DNA from: Spirochaetales bacterium
GTDB lineage: Bacteria; Spirochaetota; Spirochaetia; JABMQR01
Direction: 5' to 3'
NCBI GenBank assembly: GCA_018399255.1
Contig: JAGYPA010000014.1
Span: 1 to 64,000, forward strand
DNA length: 64,000 bases
The notes beneath the pieces were generated by a model. That model saw nothing but the letters and a program-made list of their open reading frames with translations. It ran no database searches and was not told the origin of the DNA. Made by a program: the position numbers and the translations under genes. How positions within the stretch are numbered: the stretch's first letter is position 1; every line of letters starts with the position of its first letter. This document shows, piece by piece, positions 1 to 7,753 of the stretch.

Positions 1-121
1 AAAACGAATCGGGCACTATACCACGATAGGCATTCCGGCACCCGAAAACATTTATTTCGGCAATCCTTTGGGCATCTGCCATAGCTGCTGGTCGAATCAA
101 CTTTCTCTCCCCTTTTCCCAT
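1..121 (-). CDS. GNAT family N-acetyltransferase, N-terminal fragment (runs off the window)
   Basis: Reading leftward from an ATG at 121, the sequence encodes MGKGERKLIRPAAMADAQRI followed by AEINVFGCRNAYRGIVPDSF. The RPA..DAxxIAEIN..(W/C)R.AYRGIVPD pattern is typical of the first strand and helix of GNAT acyltransferases, which move an acetyl group from acetyl-CoA to an amine. A GGGGA ribosome-binding sequence lies about ten bases upstream of the ATG. Only about 40 codons are present, so the acetyl-CoA loop and the substrate cannot be judged. It lies on the same strand as, and downstream of, the asparagine-synthase-like gene. Confidence 0.7.
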   Translation of the reverse strand, partial: MGKGERKLIRPAAMADAQRIAEINVFGCRNAYRGIVPDSF

Positions 122-233
122 TGTCCACTTTTCCCCTTTTCCAATCTATTCGCTGATTATACCACGAAATTCATATCCCCTGCGGTGTAACATCGTATTT
201 TACAGTGAAATCTCTCTGCGGTTTTATGTATTC

Positions 234-2081
234 TTAGAAAAGATTGATGAAATCGGGATTACCTTCTGCACCAGATTTTTTGTTGAGGCTGTAGAGACAT
301 TGGAGAAGATTAAGACGTTCCATCGTGGAAAATCTGCCTTCTTCTAATCCTTTTTGTAAAAATTCCAAATCGGCTGCTCCCTGGAAAATACCATATTCAT
401 GATCAAATCTTCTTATCAGATGATTCCATTGATCAGACTTCTGTACCGCCTTCCAATCGCCCCAGGGGCCTTGATTACCTGTTGCATATCCCAGTTTTCC
501 CGCCACCTTTCTAAACTGCAGAACTCCAGTCTGAATAAATATATTAACCCACCATGGGAAATAGGGTAATCTGCCATCAGCGTGCAGCAGCCATCGGCTT
601 TTACGAAAATAGTGCTGAAATGCATTATGAAACAATCTTCTGTTCAATTTCCAGTTAGGGGGAGCGGCCGCACTGATCTTTACAGATTCTTTAGACATAA
701 ACGGCTCATAAGAACGAAAAAGACGACGATTGTTGTAAAAATTCGAAATACCTAAATGCATCGAAATCGGCCAGAGTTCAAACCATTCGTGGGCTGTTTT
801 CGGTCGGATACTCTTCACCAAATCAAAATGCCGACGTCTCCGTGCATCAATTTCCCGAAGTATTTCAGGAAAGAATAGATCACTCTTCATCGGGACAGTT
901 CTGCTTTCTCCCTTCATGAAAAAATCCGGGAACCAGGAAAGTCGCCATACATAGTAGAATTTGCGGCCAAAATGCGATTTTATCAAAATATCAGAAACAT
1001 ACCCGCCAAAAAAGGCAGCATAGGAGTTGAACCTGAGAGATGAGTGAAAATTTAGAGTATGTGCGTGAATATACTGAAATCCGCAACCAATAATATCACT
1101 AGCTTCCTCAAAAATGTCAATATAATGGCTTCTCTTTCGTATTTGCGGATGAAAATTCAAATCATAAGCCTCTGCGGCTTTCCTCGCCCTCAGTCCTTCC
1201 CTATTCATATCGTCTAGAAAGATATACCCATCCCTTTTACTGGCTGGCGGCAGCAGCCCGGCAATAAGTCTGGAGTCCTCGCCCCCTGTAATAAACTGGG
1301 CAAGCGTGTCCATATTTTCAGTAATACGGTCTATATATCCTTGAATACCATTACGGAGGTATGCAGCAGCAGATCGAAGAGTCCGATGCTGCTTCTTTTC
1401 AGTAGGAGTCCAGTAAGTATCTTTTTCTGTGGATAGTACTGTACCATTGTGCAAAGCATAGGAAAAAACTGATGCCGGCATCAGCTGCAAAACATTTTCA
1501 TAAACAGTATAAGGAAATGTTACAATATTATTCAGGATAAAATCAGCTGCTGAGACTTGATCTGGATATTTGTCCTGTCCGGACAATTCAGCAAGGGTGC
1601 CGACGTGAGTAGCGAGCATCAAAGAGGAACCGGGAGAATAGAAAAATACTGGAATAAAATCCATCAAATCGGTTACGCAGGTTACTCGAAGTTCTTTTTT
1701 ATCAATGAGCAGAACCACAAACGGACCGCTTATATCTTCATCCCAGCGCATTAAGCCGGAAATCATGCGTTCATAAACGGCTGCAGTTCCCTCGTTTCGG
1801 GAAGCACCAGTCAGGAAATAATTATCCCTGAAATAGAGTACTGGTCCACCAATAATAATACATATATGTTGATGATTTTCGAAAAAGTCCAGACCATTAT
1901 AGAGGTTCCTACTGACAGCGACAGAGCCCCAATCACCATGAAACTCAGTAATTTCAGGACATTCTTGATGATAAATTGACTGTAAGGCTTCTCTTAGCTT
2001 TTTAGATTCCATTCGCGCTGATGTGTATATAAAATCGCTCAACTCCTCCGCCTCTCCTTCCTGTCGAACTACACTACACAA
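234..2081 (-). CDS. Asparagine-synthase-like protein without a recognisable glutaminase active site
   Basis: The protein is about 615 residues. The middle holds a PP-loop-type ATP-pyrophosphatase motif, FITGGEDSRLIAGLL (residues about 264-278, the SGGxDS motif), as in the C-terminal half of asparagine synthetases, which adenylate a carboxylate and form an amide. The first 200 residues resemble the Ntn-hydrolase fold of these enzymes only loosely (FHGDWGSVAVS, then a GGPVLYFRD stretch). The usual Cys2-Gly-Ile start and RGPD-type motifs are absent, so glutamine hydrolysis is unlikely. The longest frame starts at TTG 2081. TTG 2042 has AAGGAG upstream and ATG 2012 is the first ATG, so the true start is uncertain. 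Such divergent synthetases often act in surface polysaccharide or peptide modification, but the substrate cannot be told here. Confidence 0.7.
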   Translation of the reverse strand: MCSVVRQEGEAEELSDFIYTSARMESKKLREALQSIYHQECPEITEFHGDWGSVAVSRNLYNGLDFFENHQHICIIIGGPVLYFRDNYFLTGASRNEGTAAVYERMISGLMRWDEDISGPFVVLLIDKKELRVTCVTDLMDFIPVFFYSPGSSLMLATHVGTLAELSGQDKYPDQVSAADFILNNIVTFPYTVYENVLQLMPASVFSYALHNGTVLSTEKDTYWTPTEKKQHRTLRSAAAYLRNGIQGYIDRITENMDTLAQFITGGEDSRLIAGLLPPASKRDGYIFLDDMNREGLRARKAAEAYDLNFHPQIRKRSHYIDIFEEASDIIGCGFQYIHAHTLNFHSSLRFNSYAAFFGGYVSDILIKSHFGRKFYYVWRLSWFPDFFMKGESRTVPMKSDLFFPEILREIDARRRRHFDLVKSIRPKTAHEWFELWPISMHLGISNFYNNRRLFRSYEPFMSKESVKISAAAPPNWKLNRRLFHNAFQHYFRKSRWLLHADGRLPYFPWWVNIFIQTGVLQFRKVAGKLGYATGNQGPWGDWKAVQKSDQWNHLIRRFDHEYGIFQGAADLEFLQKGLEEGRFSTMERLNLLQCLYSLNKKSGAEGNPDFINLF

Positions 2082-2242
2082 CTATGACAATCAGGTCAAT
2101 ATTTAGATGCTTATATACTCATTAATATTGTATTAGTAATTTTTTTTAATTGTCTATTACTCTAGCACACTACATCTTACATGGAGGCTAACATACCGTT
2201 TGAATGTTCTAAGCAGTCACCGACACCCCCCTATGAAAAAAA

Positions 2243-2273
2243 GCCGCCTACCCGTAAGTTCCGGATAGGCGGC
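2243..2273 (-). terminator. Rho-independent terminator of the fasciclin gene
   Basis: GCCGCCTA (2243-2250) pairs perfectly with TAGGCGGC (2266-2273) around a 15-base loop. On the minus strand the stem is followed by a run of seven T residues (the A run at 2236-2242). It lies 40 bases past the fasciclin stop codon. Confidence 0.85.
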
Positions 2274-2312
2274 TCGGCAGATTTCAGAATCTGTCTCTGC
2301 TTATTACAGTCT

Positions 2313-2816
2313 CTACTGCGGCGGCAGAAGCACGGAATCGATAACATGTATAACACCATTTTCAGCTTCAATGTCAGTTATGATCACATTGGAGTCGTTC
2401 AGTTTAACTCCGCCTCCAGCCAGGGAGATGCTGATAGAATCACCGTTTACTGCGTTGGCACTTGATAATCCAACAACATCAGCTGCCATTACCTTGCCGG
2501 AAACTACATGATACAGGAGAATATCGGTCAGGGTCGGGATATCGTTGAGAAGTGCCTCTACAGTTCCTGCCGGAAGTTTGGCAAATGCATCGTCAGTGGG
2601 AGCAAATACGGTAAAGGGTCCTTCTCCCTGGAGCGTTTCGACCAGCCCTGCAGCTCCTAAGGCCGCGGCAAGGGTGGTAAAACGGCCGTCACTTACGGCA
2701 ACTTCAATAATGTCAGGCTGTGGTTCTGGCATCGGCGCATATTCTTCCAGACCTGCTGCAAATGTAAATGCACCTGCAAAAACAACTAACAATAGTGAAA
2801 CTAATAACTTTTTCAT
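2313..2816 (-). CDS. Exported FAS1 (fasciclin/beta-Ig-H3) domain protein
   Basis: ATG at 2816 is chosen because AAAGGAGAGA lies just upstream and the protein then begins with a clean signal peptide ([20 protein letters not shown], cleavage likely after AFTFAA). The mature part is a single FAS1 domain: H1-like segment [15 protein letters not shown], then [10 protein letters not shown], and the C-terminal motif [16 protein letters not shown]1 domains act in adhesion and matrix contacts, and secreted single-domain forms are common in bacteria. Length (167 residues) is normal for the family. It is transcribed divergently from the CarH-like regulator and its promoter contains a perfect palindrome, so light- or B12-dependent control of this gene is plausible. 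That control is inference. Confidence 0.92.
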   Translation of the reverse strand: MKKLLVSLLLVVFAGAFTFAAGLEEYAPMPEPQPDIIEVAVSDGRFTTLAAALGAAGLVETLQGEGPFTVFAPTDDAFAKLPAGTVEALLNDIPTLTDILLYHVVSGKVMAADVVGLSSANAVNGDSISISLAGGGVKLNDSNVIITDIEAENGVIHVIDSVLLPPQ

Positions 2817-2872
2817 GGTATCTCTCCTTTGGGTTTTATTAATTAGCATTTTTATCAGCTAATCATGTTCAT

Positions 2873-2901
2873 AATTTAATCTCTTGTCCAAGACAAGTCA
2901 A
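2873..2901 (-). promoter_or_regulatory. Fasciclin promoter with palindrome in the -35/-10 spacer
   Basis: On the minus strand TTGACT (2901-2896) and TAAATT (2878-2873) are separated by exactly 17 bases. The spacer is almost filled by the perfect palindrome CTTGTCCAAGACAAG (2883-2897). MerR-family proteins typically bind in or over the promoter spacer, so this is the best candidate operator for the divergent regulator. Confidence 0.6.
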
Positions 2902-2942
2902 GATTAAATTGTAATATTTTACAATTTTTTTTAGACATCTAT

Positions 2943-2979
2943 TTGACTTGTAATTGACATACCTTGACAAAGGTTGTCA
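2943..2979 (+). promoter_or_regulatory. Phased TTGAC/TTGTC repeats upstream of the CarH-like gene
   Basis: TTGAC occurs at 2943, 2954 and 2964, and TTGTC at 2974, giving a spacing of 11, 10 and 10 bases (one helical turn). The last two form the inverted repeat TGACAAAGGTTGTCA (2965-2979). The same TTGTC/GACAA half-site makes the palindrome in the fasciclin promoter. Known CarH tetramers bind tandem 11-bp repeats, so this layout suits autoregulation by the adjacent gene. Confidence 0.5.
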
Positions 2980-2998
2980 GATTATGTGACATTGACTT

Positions 2999-4033
2999 AT
3001 GAAAAATGAGAAAGTGCATCCAATCGGGGTTGCTGAGCGACTGACCGGTCTCTCGGCCCATGTCATCAGAAAATGGGAAGAGCGCTACGGTGTTGTCGAA
3101 CCGGCCAGAAATGCCAATGGAAGGAGGCTTTATTCTGATGCTGATATCAAGCGAATCGATTTACTGCACCGAGCTGCCGGAACCGGTCGCTCTATTGGAC
3201 AATTGATAGACTTGACGAATGAAACGCTTGAAACATACATAGCTGCAGATTCAGCGATATCTGCTGCTTCCCGATCCAATACAGAATCAAATCCGACACA
3301 GGCTCAGGCTCTATCTCAGGCCCAGGCCTCACCTGCAGCTTCATCATCTGCCGCTTCATCATCTGCCGCTTCATCATCAACCCGGAACCCGGATCTGCCG
3401 TTCATGATGCAGACAGCGGAACAGTTTATTCAGGCAGCTCAAGAATACAGCGATACCAGGTTGGAACGGCTGCTTGACAGGGCCTACAGCAAACTTGGTC
3501 AGCATTCTATGATAGATAACCTGATCCCGCTCATCATGCATAAGCTTGGTGATGCCTGGGAGCATGGTCTGCTGCGTATCGGGCAGGAACATCTGGCCAC
3601 CTTCCGGGTAGAGGCTTTCCTCATCAAAGTGCTGAATTCGCTCGGACTGCCGGAATCAGCTCCGTATGCGGTTGCCGCATCGTTTAAAGATCAGCAGCAT
3701 ACCATCGGAGTCCTTTCAATATCCATTATCAGCAGATCAGCAGGCTGGCAGACTGTCTATATGGGGGGCAATGCCCCGGTTGAGGAAATTTCAGGCGCTG
3801 TAGAGGCTTTGAAAGCCAAGGTCCTCCTGCTGAGTTTTAACTATCCCTATTCGGAACATACCCTGCAGGCAGAGCTGGCCGAGCTGAAACGAACCATCTC
3901 TCCCGATGTCACTATTATTGCGGGTGGGCGGCCGGCCGTCGAATACCAAAAAAAACACCCCTCCTCAGGGCTTGTTGTGCTCAATTCCTTCAGCGAGCTG
4001 CGGCAGAGACTTCGTGTAAAAAAAGGTGTCTGA
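2999..4033 (+). CDS. MerR-type regulator with B12-binding domain, CarH/LitR-like photoreceptor
   Basis: Residues 1-75 form a MerR winged helix (HVIRKWEERYG, then GRRLYSDADI). A Ser/Ala/Gln-rich linker (95-130) contains three 15-bp repeats. Residues about 135-215 form the helical cap and 220-340 the Rossmann-like cobalamin domain. The cap carries W187 followed by nine residues and E197-H198, the Wx9EH signature of adenosylcobalamin photoreceptors. H234 in DQQHTIG is the expected lower-face cobalt ligand; the acidic residue of ExHxxG is Gln here. Known relatives bind DNA as dark tetramers and release it when light breaks the Co-C bond. No strong ribosome-binding site precedes ATG 2999. The stop codon lies inside the REP element that follows, so the last residues (KKGV) are repeat-derived. 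Family assignment is firm; light sensing is inferred. Confidence 0.9.
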   Translation: MKNEKVHPIGVAERLTGLSAHVIRKWEERYGVVEPARNANGRRLYSDADIKRIDLLHRAAGTGRSIGQLIDLTNETLETYIAADSAISAASRSNTESNPTQAQALSQAQASPAASSSAASSSAASSSTRNPDLPFMMQTAEQFIQAAQEYSDTRLERLLDRAYSKLGQHSMIDNLIPLIMHKLGDAWEHGLLRIGQEHLATFRVEAFLIKVLNSLGLPESAPYAVAASFKDQQHTIGVLSISIISRSAGWQTVYMGGNAPVEEISGAVEALKAKVLLLSFNYPYSEHTLQAELAELKRTISPDVTIIAGGRPAVEYQKKHPSSGLVVLNSFSELRQRLRVKKGV

Positions 4034-4119
4034 CACCGTTTTACGCAATCAGGCAAGGGTTTTATACCGTTTTACGCAATTTCCACCTGTTTTTTTGAGG
4101 TAAACGGTGTCAGACACCC
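4025..4119. repeat. REP/BIME-like element, copy 1
   Basis: GGTGTCTGACACCGTTTT at the left and AAACGGTGTCAGACACC at the right are inverted arms. An extra ACCGTTTTACGCAAT copy and a TTTTTTTGAGG tract lie between them. The left arm overlaps the stop codon of the CarH-like gene. Sister copies are at 28838, 30296, 41805, 44779 and 50231. Confidence 0.85.
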
Positions 4120-4126
4120 ATATCGG

Positions 4127-5632
4127 TCAGGCACCCTCGTCGGCGGCCGCCCATGAGGGGGGCCAGGGCCAGCTTTCGAACCCGAACGGCGAGCAGCTTG
4201 CCATGGAGTTCCATTCCTGTTCTGCTTCTTCGCTCTCACGCACCGAAACGAGGACTCCTCCGGGACCCATGGTTTTATCTATGATAATATCGATGATAAA
4301 TACAGGGGGCAGGTTCGGACCGGTGAAGGTTACAGGATACGCAATGGCATTTCGTTTGCCCTGATTGATGCCGCTGCCCTGATTGATGCCGCTGCCCTGA
4401 CTGATGCCGCTGCCCTGACTGATGCCGCTGCTCCGATTGGTGACTCGCTGATTTGCTTGTTCTCCCTCTGCTTCCTGCTCCGGACTAGGAAAGAGCACAG
4501 CCTTCAGTATCAGCCTGGCAGACCCGGCCGGGATGCCGATCCAGAGAAGGGGGGGACCGATTTCGTTATCCCAACCGCAGAGGAACTCCCGATCTCCATT
4601 GCCAGATTCCGAAGATGCTGAAGAAATTGACCCGGTAAAACGGAACCGGAGCGCTTTTGCCCGCTGCCACAATTTCCCTATCTCTGCTGCCTTTCCAGGA
4701 TCATTCAAGGAAGCAGGTACTACCTGGAGGCCGCCGACCGGCCACTCGCATGCTTCGAGGACTTTCCCGTCCAGCCCGATCGCCTCAGCCGTGACATGCT
4801 TCCCATCAATGCTGATGCGGGCAACATGATGATACTCAGCATAGGGGGGATACAAAACCGGGTGCCCGCCGCCGGCCGAGCATATTTGGGGTATATTGCG
4901 ATGGATCTGAAAATCGAACGCACATACATGGGCACAGAGATAGGCTGATACCTTGCAGCTGACTAACAGGTCCAGGATACGCTCAGTCTGTTGTGGATCG
5001 ATGATCCAGGATGCGTGGGGATAGGGGGAGTGGCGGGCATATCCGTTAACAGGAAATAAGGGGAAATGGGAAGCGACAAGCTTTACCGGTTTGTCACTGA
5101 ACTGTTCAAGCACCTCTCTGAGCCAGTCAAGGTCGTCGAAACCGGTAGAGCTGCGGCCGGAGAATATCGGGTGGAGCGCGATCAGCACATAATCGCTGCC
5201 GGCAGCATACCAGGAGAGTCCCCGCTGACCGGGAGGACCGTTATCGGGCAAATCTGGAAAGGCTGCGCGAAAAAGATCCTCGGCTTCGCTATTAGGGAAA
5301 GCACGGCCATAGGGATTTGGCAGATTTTCCGTAAAAGAGACCGTGTCATGATTTCCCGGCAGATGATATACGGGAAACGGCGGGTCAATTGCTTCCTTCT
5401 GCAAGAAATAGCTCCACTGCTCTTTGAGTTCTGCTATAGAGCAGTAACCTGCCACATGGTCCCCGTTGAATATGAGAAAATCGGGGGCGGGAGAGAGTTT
5501 CTGGATTACCTCATTGGCCTTTCGGAAGAGTTCCTCACCCTCACCCTCACCCCCACCCTTCCTGCCGGGGATTCCGCCCAGTACATCGGCATACTGAACA
5601 AACTGGACCCGGCCTCTCTCAGGTTCCGCCAT
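4127..5632 (-). CDS. Calcineurin-like metallophosphoesterase with altered metal ligands
   Basis: Phosphoesterase motifs are in order: NGDH (56-59), PGNHD (92-96), ASHFPLF (187-193) and CAHVC (233-237). The first motif DxH reads D16-V-L, and the final GHxH reads AHVC, so two usual metal-binding histidines are missing. Activity is therefore uncertain. Residues after about 300 have no recognised domain and include four GSGISQ/GSGINQ repeats encoded by an 18-bp array (4361-4432). A second low-complexity stretch (GGEGEGEE, about 27-34) lies close to the damaged first motif. The start is four bases from the upstream permease stop, so it is the last gene of a sugar ABC operon. Hydrolysis of a sugar phosphate or phosphodiester taken up by that transporter is a reasonable guess. 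Confidence 0.8.
   Translation of the reverse strand: MAEPERGRVQFVQYADVLGGIPGRKGGGEGEGEELFRKANEVIQKLSPAPDFLIFNGDHVAGYCSIAELKEQWSYFLQKEAIDPPFPVYHLPGNHDTVSFTENLPNPYGRAFPNSEAEDLFRAAFPDLPDNGPPGQRGLSWYAAGSDYVLIALHPIFSGRSSTGFDDLDWLREVLEQFSDKPVKLVASHFPLFPVNGYARHSPYPHASWIIDPQQTERILDLLVSCKVSAYLCAHVCAFDFQIHRNIPQICSAGGGHPVLYPPYAEYHHVARISIDGKHVTAEAIGLDGKVLEACEWPVGGLQVVPASLNDPGKAAEIGKLWQRAKALRFRFTGSISSASSESGNGDREFLCGWDNEIGPPLLWIGIPAGSARLILKAVLFPSPEQEAEGEQANQRVTNRSSGISQGSGISQGSGINQGSGINQGKRNAIAYPVTFTGPNLPPVFIIDIIIDKTMGPGGVLVSVRESEEAEQEWNSMASCSPFGFESWPWPPSWAAADEGA
4361..4432. repeat. Four 18-bp tandem repeats inside the phosphoesterase gene
   Basis: The unit CTGATTGATGCCGCTGCC is repeated four times with few changes (4361, 4379, 4397, 4415) and keeps the reading frame, encoding repeated six-residue Gly/Ser/Gln units. 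Confidence 0.9.
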
Positions 5633-5635
5633 GGA

Positions 5636-6529
5636 TCAGCCTTTGATCGATCCGATCATAATCCCGCGTATGAACACCTTCTGCATCGATACAAAGAGAA
5701 TGAGAACCGGGAACGAGCAGAGCAGGGTTCCGGCAAAAAGCAGATCCCACCGGTTGAAGCGCAGTGATGCGAACGAATAGAGCCTGCGGATCAGCGGATC
5801 GTACTTTTCGTTGGTAAAGGTTACCAGGGGCACGAGAAGATCGTTCCATATCGATGTTCCCCGAATAATGATTATTGTCCCGGTAACCACTTTCATCAGC
5901 GGCATATAGATAAAAAAATAGGTCTTGCCCATGCCGCAGCCGTCGACTATGGCGGCATCGCAGAGCTCACGGGGTATCGAGCGCATAAACCCGGTATAGA
6001 GGAATACCGCGAAGGGCAGATTGATGGCCGTGAAGACAAAGCTTGCCCCGAAAAAGCTGTTCATCAGATTCAGGGTGCTCAGTATCTGGACGATGGGGAT
6101 GAGGATAACCGAAAAGGGCACCGATATCAGCATTACCAGTCCGACATACACAGTTCGCATAAGGCGATTGTTGACGATCGCGATAGCAAATCCCGCCAGG
6201 GAACCTCCGGCTATAATCAGAATACAGCTGATAACCACGATAATTACAGAGTTTCTGAAAGCCAGCGGAAAGCTGAGCAGCCTGAAGGCAGCCGAGATAT
6301 TTTCCAGGGTAAAGAACTCCGGCTTGAACACCATAGGGCTCAAGTTGATGGACATTTCGGTCTTGAAGGCATTGATGAAAACATAGTAGAGCGGTATCAG
6401 AATGACTGCGGCAACAAAGAGCAGGATAATGTGACCGCCGATTTTCATATTCTGGACTTTCAGACTTTTTGTCCGTTTCTCTTTCTGTTTCCCTTCCTGT
6501 TTCTCTTTCTCATTGAGCACCTGCATCAT
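5636..6529 (-). CDS. Carbohydrate ABC transporter permease, MalG family
   Basis: The protein is about 297 residues with six predicted membrane segments and the family EAA loop LCDAAIVDGCGMGKTYFFIYMPL, which contacts the ATPase. It ends in QKVFIRGIMIGSIKG, the usual C-terminus of MalG-type permeases. It works with the MalF-type partner whose stop overlaps this start (ATGA-type overlap at 6526-6529). The ATPase is not encoded here, as is common where one shared MsiK-like ATPase serves many transporters. The extended, charged N-terminus (KEKQEGKQKEKRTK) suggests the true start could be a later Met, for example the one beginning MKIGGHIILLF. Confidence 0.92.
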   Translation of the reverse strand: MMQVLNEKEKQEGKQKEKRTKSLKVQNMKIGGHIILLFVAAVILIPLYYVFINAFKTEMSINLSPMVFKPEFFTLENISAAFRLLSFPLAFRNSVIIVVISCILIIAGGSLAGFAIAIVNNRLMRTVYVGLVMLISVPFSVILIPIVQILSTLNLMNSFFGASFVFTAINLPFAVFLYTGFMRSIPRELCDAAIVDGCGMGKTYFFIYMPLMKVVTGTIIIIRGTSIWNDLLVPLVTFTNEKYDPLIRRLYSFASLRFNRWDLLFAGTLLCSFPVLILFVSMQKVFIRGIMIGSIKG

Positions 6530-7372
6530 TGCCGTACCTCCCGCCTTACCAGCATCTTCAGTTCAAAATAGGCGAGGATAACGGAAATAAGCGACATAAC
6601 TACCGCAATAGTCAGGGCTTTCCCCATCTGATAGTTCTCATAGACGTTGCGGACAACCAGCAGCGCGAGGGTGGTTCCGTAGTAGCCCGGACCGCCGCCG
6701 CTGGAAAGGGCGGTAGGCAGATCGTAGGCGCCAAGTACGCCCATGGTGCTCAATACGACATTTATCGTTATGGCCGGGGCGAGAAGCGGCAGGGTAACAT
6801 GGACAAACTTCTGACGGCTGCTGGCGCCCTCGACAGTCGCCACCTCGTAGTATTCGGGTGAAATTCCCATGATTCCGGCATAGTAGATAATGACATAGTA
6901 CCCGGTGGCGAACCAGACAATAACCAGGCTTATGACGGGAATGATCAGCGAGGCATCTCCCAGCCAGTTTTTGGCCATAAAATCAAGCCCGAGGTTTTTC
7001 AGCGTCAGATTAATGAGCCCCTTATGGTAGTTCAGCAGCATCCGCCAGACAAACCCGACGACCACCTGGGCCAGCAGGCAGGGGAAATAGAGCAGGGCTT
7101 TGACAAAATTCCCGAACAGCGGACCCATATCGACAATCAGCACCGCAAGAAATATCGCTATGACATTGAGCACAACGACATAGATTACCAGCAGCTTCAT
7201 GGTATTGACAGGACCAGCCAGAAGGTCTGGTCGGTAAATATCGACCGGAAATTCTGCAGGCCGATAAATCGGTAGGGTGCCCCGAATCCCCGATAGTTGG
7301 TAAAAGCCAGAAAGATATTAAGCAGGAGCGGAACAACAATAAACCACGACAAAGAGCAAGACAGGCAGAATG
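6526..7372 (-). pseudogene. Carbohydrate ABC transporter permease, MalF family, frameshifted 5' end
   Basis: From about 7200 to 6526 an open frame encodes the C-terminal two thirds of a MalF-type permease, with the EAA loop YYEVATVEGASSRQKFVHVTLPLL. The N-terminal part continues in other frames: LVNFR-type loop IFLAFTNYRGFGAPYRFIG at about 7330-7260, and the first membrane segment WARKGLLFILPVLLFVVV at about 7370-7320. At least two single-base lesions (near 7200 and 7335) break the frame, and no start codon is clear. Upstream of the MalG partner and downstream of the broken binding protein. Confidence 0.8.
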
Positions 7373-7597
7373 AATAACAACCCTTTACGAGCCCATCTAT
7401 CTGTATATATTGAATATAACAAACCGGTTTTTTTCCTCATGCAATACAGCCTCATGTAATAATTGGATTTCTATAACCGTTAAACGCCGACAGCCAGATA
7501 GCTAAATAAGCAGATAGCTAAAAAAGAGGCGGATGCCGGTAAAAATATTTCCATCCATCCGCCCCTCAGGTGATTACTCAACAGAATGAAGATATCA

Positions 7598-7693
7598 ATA
7601 CCCCAGGGCAAGCCCTGGACCCGAGGCACTTCGTGCCTCCGTTCCGCCCCAAGGGGCGGGGTATCTACCTTGCGATCCCGGCACTCGCTCGGG
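7598..7693. other. Cluster of hairpins with cloverleaf-like layout
   Basis: ATACCCC (7598-7604) can pair with GGGGTAT (7658-7664). Within this closing stem lie three perfect hairpins: CCAGGGC/GCCCTGG (7603-7618), GAGGCAC/GTGCCTC (7623-7639) and CCGCCCC/GGGGCGG (7644-7659). The first and third compete with the closing stem for a few bases. A fourth stem, CCCG/CGGG, follows at about 7678-7692. It fills the gap between the binding-protein stop and the permease. No tRNA features fit. It is probably a composite of short intergenic inverted repeats or a processing/attenuation structure. Confidence 0.6.
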
Positions 7694-7753
7694 AATGGAA
7701 CCATCAAGTTGCTTCCGCTCCTCTCGCTTCGTTTGGGAATCAACTATGTAAGA

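Noticed and set aside
2073-2081. Cys2 after a TTG start as glutaminase nucleophile of the asparagine-synthase-like protein
   Set aside because: The residues after Cys2 (SVVRQEGEAEE) do not fit the glutaminase strand, and the TTG has no ribosome-binding site.
7598-7664. Possible tRNA
   Set aside because: Arms are too GC-rich and perfect, there is no GTTCRA loop or anticodon arm of proper size, and no CCA end.
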